Assembly (NCBI GenBank): GCA_008931825.1
Contig: QXVZ01004525.1
Span: 220,512 to 284,511, forward strand
DNA from: Phallusia fumigata
Lineage: Eukaryota; Chordata; Ascidiacea; Phlebobranchia; Ascidiidae
Reading direction: 5' to 3'
Length of the DNA stretch: 64,000 nucleotides
In this document: one piece after another, positions 12,601-23,800 of the stretch
Layout of the letters: each line of letters opens with the position of its first letter
How positions within the stretch are numbered: the first letter of the stretch is position 1
Position numbers and translations under genes: made by a program
The notes under the pieces: generated by a model
Told to the model about the DNA's origin: nothing
What the model saw: the letters and a program-made list of their open reading frames with translations, nothing else
Database searches by the model: none

Positions 12601-15600
12601 AGGGCTTTTTGCAATCTCTAAACGTTTACACTTTCTGGTTAAAACTTGCTTTACACTAAATGCGAGGATGTAAATTAACCACCAAACCACATATTCAAAA
12701 CGACATTATGTAATACCAGTGGATTTCGTTTGTTTACTTTACGCATTCTTTCAAGTTAAACATACCTTTGACATATGATCTGTGTACGTCTGCAAGCACT
12801 TGTCAAGTAAGTTGGAAACTATTTCTTTCACGGTTTCCTGCAAAAGAATCATTTGCAATCCAGCGATTATTACTAAGTCTATCTGGTATCTGCAAAAAAA
12901 ACTTAAAATGAAAACGAACCTCTTGTCGAATTAGTTGAAGCAAATTGTGATTGTATTGATTCGTTATCTCATGTTGTAATTCCTGACGATATTCTTCCTT
13001 CTGAGTTTCAAGATGTCGAATTTTCTTAACCGCATCGTCAAATTCCTTCACAGCCCGATTCGAGGCCTCTGTGTGCTTTTGTTCATGCACACTTTGTTTG
13101 GTTTGATCCACTATCACCTGAAACACTTTAGTATTTAAAAGACAACAACAAAAAGCTGATACCAATTAAAGTTTGATATTAAAAAATTTTTGAACGCACC
13201 TTGGCCATTTCGGAGTTGTAAAGATTTGTGCTTTCCACGACAGACTGTTTCAATTGGAGAACTTCCTTATTCTAAACATAAAAACTTTTATCGTTACACT
13301 TTCACTACAAAATATTACTGCAACTTACTTTGATTTCTTCGTTTTTGTATTGTAGGAATTTCCACTGGTTATCATAAAACTCCAGCATTTGAACTTGAAA
13401 GATGTTATTCTCCTCCTTATCCCATCCATCGCATTCTTGCAAATGTTCTTCAGCCGCTTTCCGGCACGTTTCATGAAAAGCAGCCAAATCCTTATCATTC
13501 AAATAGCCGTTCAACTCCTGTGACAGTTTTATATGGTAAAACGTTTTATTTTGACAGATTTAGATTTTGCTATTTTTTATTTTACTCACCGATTTGTTTT
13601 TGTATTTTTCTTGTGCTTTTTTCATGTATCCATAAAACTGTATCCTCTCTTGTTCCTGCGGTTTTAAGTTTTGTTACACAAAACAACAACAAAAAACTAA
13701 TTGTTACCTTTTTTTCACCAAACTGCGCTTTGTTCACATCATCGTATTCCTTAATACGACGTTCCAAATCATTTCTGTAACCACGGCAAAATGTTTGATC
13801 ATATTTTTTTGACTTTTCATCAAATAAATCGAAAATTTCTGTCCTTGCTGTTTCGAACATTTCTGTAAATTTGCTTCGGTCTGATTCTAGCAACACCTGC
13901 AGAATACATTATGTATATTTGACGTTTGTTCTATCAACGAAAAAGCATGCAACGACAACCCATTGCTACGTTATGTATGAAAGCGCTTCCTTAGTGGCAA
14001 GCACATGACCTATAAACGTAAAGCAAATCTTCGGTGCCTTAGAATCGGTCACTTTGTACGAGCTGGAACCTGATACGCAATTGCCTGGCATCGCTGCGAC
14101 GTGGCTAAAAATAGAATGGTAGTTTTCACCATATTCCACATAGCCAACACTGGAATCTTCTTGTTGACTACTGTGTTATATTGCACAACTATACACCTTA
14201 TGACGTAATAGAGCGTTTGTTCTAAACCCTTCCCGCCATATGGTTAAACCATGCCTGATGTTGGTATGCTTTGAGCGTGACCTAAAAACAAGGTCATTCT
14301 ATTTTGGAAAGTGCGGATTAAACATCGTTACAGTTCTTGCTGTGCCAGAAGTTGATTGCTGACGCAAAATAGCACGGTTGGGGTATCTGTCCTGACTAGT
14401 TTGCGACAATGGGGAAACGAAACTATTGGCAGAACTACCATCTGTAAAAGTATCTTCTAAATCTGTGAAACAAACCATGCCAAAAGTATTGACATACAGC
14501 AGAAACCGAAAAAAACAAACGAACAAACTGTTCAATGTAACAATGATATGGAATCTGAAAGGGGAGTGGTTTACACTTCGACTTTAATGTATACACCTCT
14601 ACTCCTCGTAATAACAGCATACTTAGATGAACCAAATTGTTATTTGTATGATTTACTTTAACCACATTCAAAGGGCCCATGGTTCTAATCCCGGATCAGG
14701 ATGTTGTGTGTCTGTAGCCAAGATGCCTGGCAACATTTGCTTTGGGGTCAACACAACGCAAAATGTGGGTTGTAACAAAAACAAATCATCAAATTTAGAT
14801 ACGAATAACACCCGGTGGAACGGACATAAAGCTTTAATCAGTTACATGGAAAGATTGGGCGGAAATCAAGTGGTTACATTAAAACTTACTTGTGCCATTT
14901 CATTCTTAAACTTTCGGAAGCATTCGCGGACCAAATTTTCCATTTCTCTCTTAATTTTTGTCTAGAAATGCACTTTAATTAGTTTGGTAAAGTTCCAGTT
15001 TCATAACCATATAAGTACCTGCTCTAGAAAACCACTCTGTGATAGTTCTATGAACCGACGTTGAATTTCGTCCTTCAGGCGATTACAATATTTTTCCTTC
15101 ATTTTTCCGCTGCGCTCTTTGTCGAACTTGTTGAGAATTTCGTTTTCAATTTTAACACGATGATTTTCCAATCGCTCATGATCAAAAAGCTCCTCGTTCG
15201 TGTTCTGCAAAATTATATACCGGTTATAAATACTAACCAACTTCGAAAACAGTTGGTTTAAACTTATTTGGCACGTCGTCAGCCCGCTGGTAACGAATAT
15301 GGGTTGTAACATCCCAAACCATAGCTGTAATTGTGTGAAAATTTGATGGCGTTTTTTACAGGTGTATAGTGTATTCAAGCACATATATTCCAAAGTGATT
15401 TTTTTTCCTGTCCACTTAATATTCGAATTCAAGCGAATTCAAAACCGCTGAAATTTTGCTTGACAAGCCTTGCCACAAAATACAGGTTTTGGTTTGCATG
15501 GATAACCAAATGACCCCCACATTTTAGTGAAAAAATTTACATTCGGATATACGATTGGCGCATATCTGACAGAAGTTACAAGGGGTTTCCCATCAGGTCA

Positions 15601-18600
15601 GCCAAACAACCAAAAAATAATTTAAGTTCATTGTATACTAGCATTAAGGTTTTGTGAGGTTACTCAACCATGCAACTCGCAAGCAGGGGCGTAGTCAGGG
15701 GGCGGGGAGAGCGAAAGGGGCCATGACCCCCCCAACATTTCGAAATTGTACATAAAGTTGGCTACTCCTGGAACAAAGTTTTGCATTACGTTAGGTTACT
15801 TGCCCCCCTCACATTTTTGGGCTACTGCCCATAGGACCGCAGCGATAAAACAAAGACATATTTTTCGGTCACTTTGGACGACAATAAAAACTATCTTAAA
15901 TATGCCGAGGAATTTTATTCCACCGATTTTTATTTCCAAACCTTTTCTTGAAGGCTGTTTTGAAATTCTTTTGCCGCAGTTTCCACTTGATCCTCATACA
16001 TTTCAACATGTTTTTTCTGTAAAATTTTTAATTTAATCAAGTATGCTTAAAATCTAAAAAAAACTTACAATTGTTTTTTCATTTTCCTGTTTAAACCCCA
16101 ACATGTGCTGATGGATTCTGATTTTTAATTTTTCCTGAAGGCTGTTTTTAAACGCTTGGTCGCCAAGTAACACATGACTGTGGAATTTCTCCAAAACTTC
16201 CTTTTCTATTTCATTTCCCTTTGAATCAATTTCCGTGTCCTCCAAGTAAGTGTCAGAAAGCTACAATAAGAAATGTCAAAATTATGTCTGCAGTTGCATA
16301 TTTCTGCACAACATCGATGCAGTGGAGATTTTTACTCACTTTAACTTTTAGTTCTTCCCACTTTATTCTGCAATGTTCATTACATTCCTCCAAGGTTTTT
16401 GTGGCCGTCCTCACCGCTGCATTCTGCAGACATAGCGCGTTTAAAGTTACAGAATATTTTCCCTCAACCAAATTATTAGATGAACACCACAACAACTGCT
16501 ATGTATGATTTACCTGAAAAAGTGTACCAATGTGAAGGGCACTTTTTGGGTTGAAATTGTGCAACATGCCAGAGATTAAGTCAATCATATTTTGGCCATT
16601 AGCATTTTTTCCACCAATTTGTTTCAAAGTCAACTTTTGCGGGGAAAACAAATCCCTGGCAAATTCGTCCAAACAGACCTTGAACGTTCCGTCCATTTCT
16701 AAAAACGTAAAATTTTATTTTACAGAGGAGTTCCTACTTTTTTTACACCGACTAACTTTTGGATTCAAACTTTTGGTCGTCATCTTCCCGTTGAGCAATT
16801 TCCATTCCAGGATGCGGCATCAAAAAGCATGACACATTTTCAAATGAATCCTCCATATGTTGTCGGACGCTTTTCAAGTCCCCATTTGCATGTTCGTTTA
16901 CAGCCAAGACTCTTTCCATCACTTTCTTCCCTCCCTTCCATCCATAGCCCGTGGTTTGATGAGCCCAGTCTCGGATCAAAAACAACAATTGCTGAAAGCA
17001 AAAAATGTTAGCCAAGCAAAATATTCAAATTGTTTAAAATTGAATGCTGTTGTTTGATACCTGAAAAGGTTTTAGTCCTTTTTCTGTTTTCGCGGTTTCT
17101 TGTAGCGCTCGTCCATAGTCTGTAAACAACTAAAAAAAGGTTTTCTATCACATAAAAAATTTTGTATTAGTCCCATATTGCACGGCAGTATGCTCGTATA
17201 GTGCTGGATACATCAGCTGTAACAATAATACGAATAATATCTGATAATATTTGTCAGCTAAACTGACTCACCTGGAGATATTGTAAGTTGTCCTCCTGTA
17301 TTTGTTTAGATAGATTGTAGATTTGCACAGAACTTATCAATGTGCTGAGAGCAAATATGAAACTGCATTCAGTCACTGAAGTTTCGGAGTCAAACAGTCC
17401 TTGCGTGTCCATGAGGAAAACTGCAACCTGCAATGCAATTGTGCCAATGCAAAATGTAAAATTCTAACACAGTCTTTCTGAGCACAAAACACAAATAGCT
17501 TGTTGGCGTTGATATATACTGTTGAGGCCGATTCACACCAACAGTTTGCGCTACAGTTTTTTGATCTCGCGGCAAGCAGCGGGGCACTTACACCAGCCGG
17601 GACCAAAGTCTATCTATCAAACATAAAACACTTTGGCCGTGTCTCATAGATAAACTTTGGTCCCTGGTGGTGTAAGTGTTCCGCTGCTTGCAGCGAGATC
17701 AAAAAACCGTAGCGCAAACTGTAGACGCATCTGGTGTGAATCGGTCTTTACAGACAAATTCACAATATTTAAATATGATTTCTATGTTTCCTTTTCCAAG
17801 TACAATCATGAGTTAAGTTAATTCCCATGTGCATTGGTCTTTGTTAGTTTTGGGCTAATTCTTTCCACTATATATGTCATGTGACCAAAACGAGCCAAAT
17901 CTTAATCTAAAAGTGCAGTTTTTATGTTTAGTTGCAGTAATCTGTTAGAATCGACTAAGTCCAATTGTTTGCATGTTAGCAAGCTGTAACTATGTTAATG
18001 TTTTGCCGCGTGGAGCGTTTCAAGTAACCTTTCATTTGTTATTGTTGTTTAAATGCTTAGACGATAAAACCAACACCATAGTGCCAAACACCTAGGTACT
18101 GTGAACTTCAGAAATCTCAACCTGCTCTCAAATTGTTCTCTTTCTGTATAATCTCGCACTGCTGTGACTACAATTGAACCTTCGATACGAACTGTATTTG
18201 TTTGTCAGTCGCTGAATTCGAGCACTGTTCTTGCACCTTCATCGCCATAATATAACACTGAAAACCACAGCTTGTGCAGTCTTGAGGGCAGTTTTGAATT
18301 TCTGACTCATTGTACCCGATGATGGTACCAACGAAGGCATTAGCCTAGGTTTGCTTAGTGTAAGCCTATGACGTGACTAGTCCTAAAATTTTGGACGTCA
18401 CATNNNNNNNNNNNNNNNNNNNNNNNNNNNNNNNNNNNNNNNNNNNNNNNNNNNNNNNNNNNNNNNNNNNNNNNNNNNNNNNNNNNNNNNNNNNNNNNNN
18501 NNNNNNNNNNNNNNNTTGTTCTCTTTCTGTATAATCTCGCACTGCTGTGACTACAATTGAACCTTCGATACGAACTGTATTTGTTTGTCAGTCGCTGAAT

Positions 18601-20343
18601 TCGAGCACTGTTCTTGCACCTTCATCGCCATAATATAACACTGAAAACCACAGCTTGTGCAGTCTTGAGGGCAGTTGTGAATTTCTGACTCATTGTACCC
18701 GATGATGGTACCAACGAAGGCATTAGCCTAGGTTTGCTTAGTGTAAGCCTATGACGTGACTAGTCCTAAAATTTTGGACGTCACATATACAAAACCACGT
18801 AATTAAACGATCCAAGTCGTTGCCACACATGTCGATAGAATGTAGTGAACGAAAATGTTTTTACCTTTTGTCCTTGTGCACCTCTGATGAAAAAAGGTTT
18901 ACTATAGATTAGAATTCCCTGTGTATTTGGGTTCATCCCTCCTTTCCATGAAAATCCTTCCAAAGCACTGTTCTTAGCATCCATCCAACCGTAGTCAGGC
19001 TGTTAAATTCAAATGCAAATTTATGTTGTTAGTCTGTCAATAACAAGGATCAGTGGAACAAGCAACAAAAGTATTTTGCTTTCTTTGTCATGCGATTTTT
19101 GCAACAGAGAATATTTGCATTCAAGTAATCAATTTTAACTCTGGTAAAACACGTATTTTACGTTGATCTATCACGTACTATCCCTTCCATTCTCTACCTT
19201 GTAATGTCTGTGGTTTAATTGTAATACACATGGATCCAAATACTACATGCTCAATTAAATTTTTAACCAGACACTGAAAAGTCTCAAACGCGAAAACAAG
19301 AGACAAAAATCACACAAAAAGAGTGCAGGAGATGATAAATGGAAGGAAACATGCTAATTTATGGCCAAATTCCACGTTAAAAACCATTTGAACATGACAC
19401 GACTTGTTAAGAGCGACTAATTATGCATTAACCAACTTTGTGCAGAAAATTTCTGCTGACTCGGCAAAATAAACGAGGGTCTGAAGCGGCAAAGATTATA
19501 CACAGCTACAGGTGAATACCAAAATATTACCTTCCCTTTTTCCTTTTCTTTTTCCTTTCCTTTTTCCTTTCCTTTTTCCTTTTCTTTTTCCATTTCTTCC
19601 AAATACTTGATGAGCAAGTTAAGCAGAACTGATTTTCCCGTCCGGAAAGCACCGGAGATGGAATAAATTGCGACCGGCTTATCTTTTACATCCCCGAAGA
19701 TATATTGCAGATTTTCACTGGTGGCATCTTCTCCATCGTCCGGGGAAATCAGAACCGGCTTCGGATTTTTGCCAACGAAAAATTCCTAAACCAATAAACG
19801 ATAAAGGTTTTCGCTTTTCGAAAAGTTTTGTTAGCCCAAACCTTACCACGGCCCCGGAAACAGCCTTTATTCCACCCTGGTAGAGCTGTTTTCCAATATT
19901 CCGAACCCCCTGCAGGTAAAGTACGGCATTGGTAAGGATGAAACTTATTCAATTGAAGCTGAAGAGCCATTTCACAAGTTTTTCAATCACTACAACAAAG
20001 CAAAGTTTCTGGAAAAATAACCAGAAAAAGAAAACAATATTTGTTCTAATTTACCTTAAACCTGCCCTTTCCCTCGCCATTGTTCCCGACTTGTTGGTTT
20101 GCTACATAAAACAAACATTGTTTAACAGCGCACAAACAAACAAAACAGTGAATCGAAAAATGAAGGTCAAAACGTTTTACCAATCCTACCTTTACCATCG
20201 TAAGCTTCCGAGCTTCCACTGTCGATATCTGTGTGATCCTACACAGCAGTGTGATAAATAGTTTGTGAATTGTTAAGATTCCACGCCAAACTTACCGAAC
20301 TTCCATGGCCGTGAAACTGGGCATCACCTCGTTGTCCTGACAT
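9505..20343 (-). CDS. Atlastin-like GTPase with 11 tandem three-helix-bundle repeats and a CaaX-like end
   Basis: Large GTPase of the dynamin superfamily, atlastin branch; about 1436 residues from 33 exons whose phases all join. Head exons: 20296-20343, 20196-20238, 20055-20101, 19847-19909, 19531-19785, 18865-18999, 17272-17427, 17061-17129, 16757-16991, 16514-16698. G motifs: G1 GAFRTGKS (112-119), G2 Thr 178, G3 DTQG (204-207), G4 RD (279-280, LIRDW). Segments such as [20 protein letters not shown] and LFTDYGR are diagnostic of atlastins rather than GBPs. A Lys/Glu insert (about 133-152) follows the P-loop helix. Residues 413-1383 come from 22 exons alternating about 72 and 186-198 nt, all phase 0 (listed separately). 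The last exon, 9505-9666, encodes a basic R/E-rich tail ending CTLS. No hydrophobic hairpin is present, unlike ER atlastins. Family identity is known; membrane attachment by prenylation is inferred. Confidence 0.88.
13897..14889. other. Long intron of the GTPase gene, possible SINE relic
   Basis: About 1 kb between exons 14890-14961 and 13708-13896. Near 14685-14700 the stretch GGTTCTAATCCC resembles a pol III B box, so a tRNA-derived SINE relic is possible, though no A box was found at the right distance. A minus-strand frame at 14299-14451 follows an acceptor-like site but is out of phase with the phase-0 exons. Confidence 0.35.
15205..15941. mobile_element. Intron with interspersed repeat fragment
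   Basis: At about 15680-15850 the sequence begins CAGGGGCGTAGTCAGG and continues with G- and C-runs (GGGGCCATGACCCCCCC). The CAGGGGCGTAG-type start is common to non-autonomous transposon ends in animal genomes. I could not find the other terminus or a target duplication, so family and true limits are unknown. Confidence 0.4.
17525..17746. mobile_element. Foldback MITE in an intron of the GTPase gene
   Basis: Two inverted arms of about 90-100 bp face each other. The left arm runs from AGGCCGATTCACACCA through GTTTGCGCTACAG, a run with TTTTTTGATCTCGC, GCAAGCAGCGG and CACTTACACCA to GGGACCAAAG. The right arm, read in reverse complement, repeats the same landmarks to about 17645. The spacer is short and non-coding. 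No clear target-site duplication was found, so the superfamily is undetermined. Confidence 0.7.
18133..18786. repeat. 271-bp direct repeat around an assembly gap
   Basis: The block 18133-18403 is repeated at 18516-18786 with one visible difference (GCAGTTTTGAA against GCAGTTGTGAA). The two copies are separated by 112 unknown bases at 18404-18515. All lies inside an intron of the GTPase gene. The most economical reading is an unmerged contig overlap or two haplotypes joined in tandem. Confidence 0.75.
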
Positions 20344-20840
20344 TTATTCACTTTGGTTGTAGAAGAACTGTGCTTTGATCTTAAAACAATGAGGGCAACA
20401 TGTAAAGTAAGAATTGTCTACGAATATTGAATTTTAACATGGCTTTAGAAACACAATAGGTCAGGCATGCAGAGGCGTTTTGTAGCGAATCATTATTGGC
20501 CTTTCAAACATTTCCATTCAGCTATAGGCGAAAATCGAGCGTGCGGTTGGATTGTAAACAACGACAAGAGTCTATCTGGGGCTGGAGTTCTACCACCCGA
20601 GCTACACAGGATCGGCGGTAAGCCTGAATCCCACAGACACCGCTACCTGCTGCATGATATGATATACATGTCAGCTTTTGGCCGCAACAAAGTTTCCCAA
20701 CTTAAGTGCAAATTGTAAGGAAATGATTATCTTATTTAAAACAGGTAGTGTTTTTGTTTTACACTTTTTATTATTTCTGTTGTCTCCCACTTTTCTTTTA
20801 ACACAAAAAATATGTTAAAACAAAAAATTATGAACAACCT
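20344..20840. other. Upstream region of the GTPase gene, tRNA-like head
   Basis: About 500 bp between the start codon of the minus-strand GTPase gene (20343) and the tandem array. Near 20582-20612 the minus strand reads TAGCTCGGGTGGTAGA, a good pol III A box, and about 55 nt further on GCTCGATTTTCGCC, a poor B box. This suggests the head of a tRNA-derived SINE in antisense. The promoter of the GTPase gene must also lie here. Confidence 0.4.
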
Positions 20841-23800
20841 TCACAAAACCTTTGGTTTCTTTGAAACGTGATTGGGAACGAAGCTTGCATGATTTTTACC
20901 AAAAGACAAAGGTATAACTTTAAATAATTTTACTGCACACCCTAAAGCAAAGCGATCCGAAAACCAACCTGTTAACTTGTGTTAGGCGAAATACCAAGTC
21001 GGGTTTCCCGATTCGTTTGACCTCCGCCGAAATGTCAATCGCGTCGCTACTTTTACCTTGTATTGCTGGTAATTTGAATGGAGCAGATCCGAGGGTGGGG
21101 CCTTTTGTTTTGGTTCCTCTTGCCTTTGTTGTTTACCAGTGTTGGCCACACAACGCTAAGCTTATCCTGCAGAGGCAACAGGAAATAATTGCAAACGACC
21201 CAATAACGTTACAAATTTGCGACAAAGGCCTGCTTTATTTTTTGCAATCCGGCGGCAGCAAACGATTTCTATGCTGTGATGTGTTATTACATGCATCCAA
21301 TCTCTCTACAAACTCAAGAGCTTAACATTCAACTGTATTGAACACCGTTTCTGTTCTCGCATTTCGCGTATCTACCAGCACGTCATGCCGGAAGGCGTGG
21401 GGCGTGGAAAAACAAGGAAAAGGCGCTTATCGTTTTCAACTCAAGGATCAAAATGTGCCAGTACATTTGATGGAAAATGTGCAAGTGCTGAATTGTGCGC
21501 GCACATTTTTGCAAAAATGTACAAGCACATTTTGTGCACATTACGTTGGAAATGAGCAAGGACTGAAATGTGCGCGCACTATTGATGGAAAGTGTGCAAG
21601 TGCTGAATTGTGCGCGCACATTTTGTGCACATTTTTTCGAAAATGTACAAGCACATTTTGTGCACATTACATTGGAAATGTGCAAGGACCGAAATGTGCG
21701 CGCACATTTCATCGAAAATGTGCAAGTGCTGAATCGCCACTTTTACGTAAAAATAACATTTAGGTGAACGTATAAATGACGTCATTGCACAACGTAAATT
21801 CAAACGTGGCATCTACGTCGTCTGGAGTAGACACTTTTACGTAAAAATAACGTTTAGATGTACGTATAAATAACGTCATTGTAGAAGGTAAAATAACGTC
21901 ATCATTTACGTTTTAAAAACGTAATTTCAAACGTTCGTAGTTACGTTTTGTAAACGTGTAAATAACGTAGTTGTACAACGTAGAATCGAACGTCGCATCT
22001 TTGTCGTCTGGAGTCGACACATTTACGTAAAAAAAACGTTCGGTTCCAACGTCTTATCGACCAAACATAACCAAAAATCTACGTCGAATCGACGTCAAAT
22101 TGTTAGCTGGGTTAACACTGAGCGACATAACGACGTAACAGGACTGGTCTTACTCTTTGCAATTCGGCGGATACAAACAATTCCACACAGTGTGTGGTCC
22201 TGGGTATAAGTCTTAATGAAGTACGGGAATCTTGCAACTAAACAATCACTTTATTTAATGTATCGGGCTCAGAAGCATTTTTTTATAGAATACAAAAAAT
22301 GTAAATAGTTCAAACCATTCAATGGAAATAAAGACACCCAACATTACTTTTAGGTTTCACTCAGCGCATCCATGAAACAATTGTGAACATAAACGAAAGG
22401 TGACAAAGTTTATCAAGTTTATAGCCCTTCACATTCTGGCTTAGCATTTATAATAAGCTAGTTTGTCCTCGTCACACGCTACCTACGCCTGTTAAACCGT
22501 GGTGCGTGAAAAGCGATGGAATGGCGCTTTCACACCCGCACTGCGTCGTCACAAAACCTTTGGTTTCTTTGAAACGTGATTGGGAATGAAGCTTGCATGA
22601 TTTGTACCAAAAGACAAAGGTATGACTTTAAATAGTTTTGTCTTATCTTTCCTTTAGTCTCCCTCATCTCTTAATTGCACATCCTAAAGCAAAGCGATCC
22701 GAAAACCAACCTGTCAACTTGTAGCGAAATACCACGTCGGGTTTCCCGATTCGTTTGACCTCCGCCGAAATGTCAATCGCGTCGCTACTTCTGCCTTGTA
22801 TTGCTGGTAATTTGAGTGGAGCAGATCCGAGGGTGAGGCCTTTTGTTTTGGTTCACCTTGCGTTTGTTGTTTACCAGTGTTGGCCACACAACGCTAAGCT
22901 TATCCTGCAGAGGCAACAGGAAATAATTGCAAACGACCCAACAACGTTACAAATTTGCGACAAAGGCCTGCTTTATTTTTTGCAATCCGGCGGCAGCAAA
23001 CGATTTCTATGCTGTGATGAGTTATTACATGCATCCAATCTCTCTACAAACTCCAGAGCTGAATATCCAACTGTATTAAACACCGTTTCGTTTCGGTTCT
23101 CGCATTTCGCGTATCTACCAGCACGACATGCCGGAAGGCGCGGGGCGTGGAAAAACAAGGAAGAGGCGCTTATCGTTTTCAAGTCAAGGACCAAAATGTG
23201 CAAGTACATTTGATGGAAAATGTGCAAGTGCTGAATTGTGCGCGCACATTTTGTGCACATTTTTGCGAATATGTGCAAACACATTTGATGAAAAGTGTAT
23301 AAGTGCTGAAATGTGCGCCCACATTTTGTGCAAATTTTTGCGAAAATGTACAAGCACATTTTATGCACATTACATTGGAAATGTGCAAGGACCGAAATGT
23401 GCGCGCACATGTGATCGAAAATGTGCTATGCTGAATCGCCACTTTTACGTAAAAATAACATTTAGGTGAACGTATAAATGACGTCATTGCACAACGTAAA
23501 TTCAAACGTGGCATCTACGTCGTCTGGAGTAGACACTTTTACGTAAAAATAACGTTTAGATGTACGTATAAATAACGTCATTGTAGAAGGTAAAATAACG
23601 TCATCATTTACGTTTTAAAAACGTAATTTCAAACGTTCGTAGTTACGTTTTGTAAACGTGTAAATAACGTAGTTGTACAACGTAGAATCGAACGTCGCAT
23701 CTTTGTCGTCTGGAGTCGACACATTTACGTAAAAAAAACGTTCGGTTCCAACGTCTTATCGACCAAACATAACCAAAAATCTACGTCGAATCGACGTCAA

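Larger units (their letters stand above)
10055..16423 (-). repeat. Eleven tandem two-exon units (three-helix-bundle repeats) of the GTPase gene
   Basis: Short exon then long exon, in transcription order: 16340-16423/16069-16260; 15942-16016/15019-15204; 14890-14961/13708-13896; 13590-13655/13329-13517; 13200-13271/12920-13117; 12766-12837/12426-12617; 12208-12279/11954-12148; 11797-11868/11526-11717; 11384-11455/11126-11317; 10981-11052/10710-10907; 10297-10368/10055-10243. Lengths are 84, 75, 66 or (eight times) 72 nt for the short exon and 186-198 nt for the long one. The long exons start with related motifs such as [33 protein letters not shown], and end with YK.xNE-like segments. The first pair aligns with the middle domain of human atlastin (AAVATAKDTYNKKMEE region). 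Each unit is about 88 residues, strongly charged and helical. Introns are 40-150 bp except three longer ones. Confidence 0.85.

Noticed and set aside
14299-14535. Possible extra exon or nested gene in the 1 kb intron of the GTPase gene
   Set aside because: The acceptor-like site puts it out of phase with the phase-0 exons around it, and it is not similar to the repeat units.
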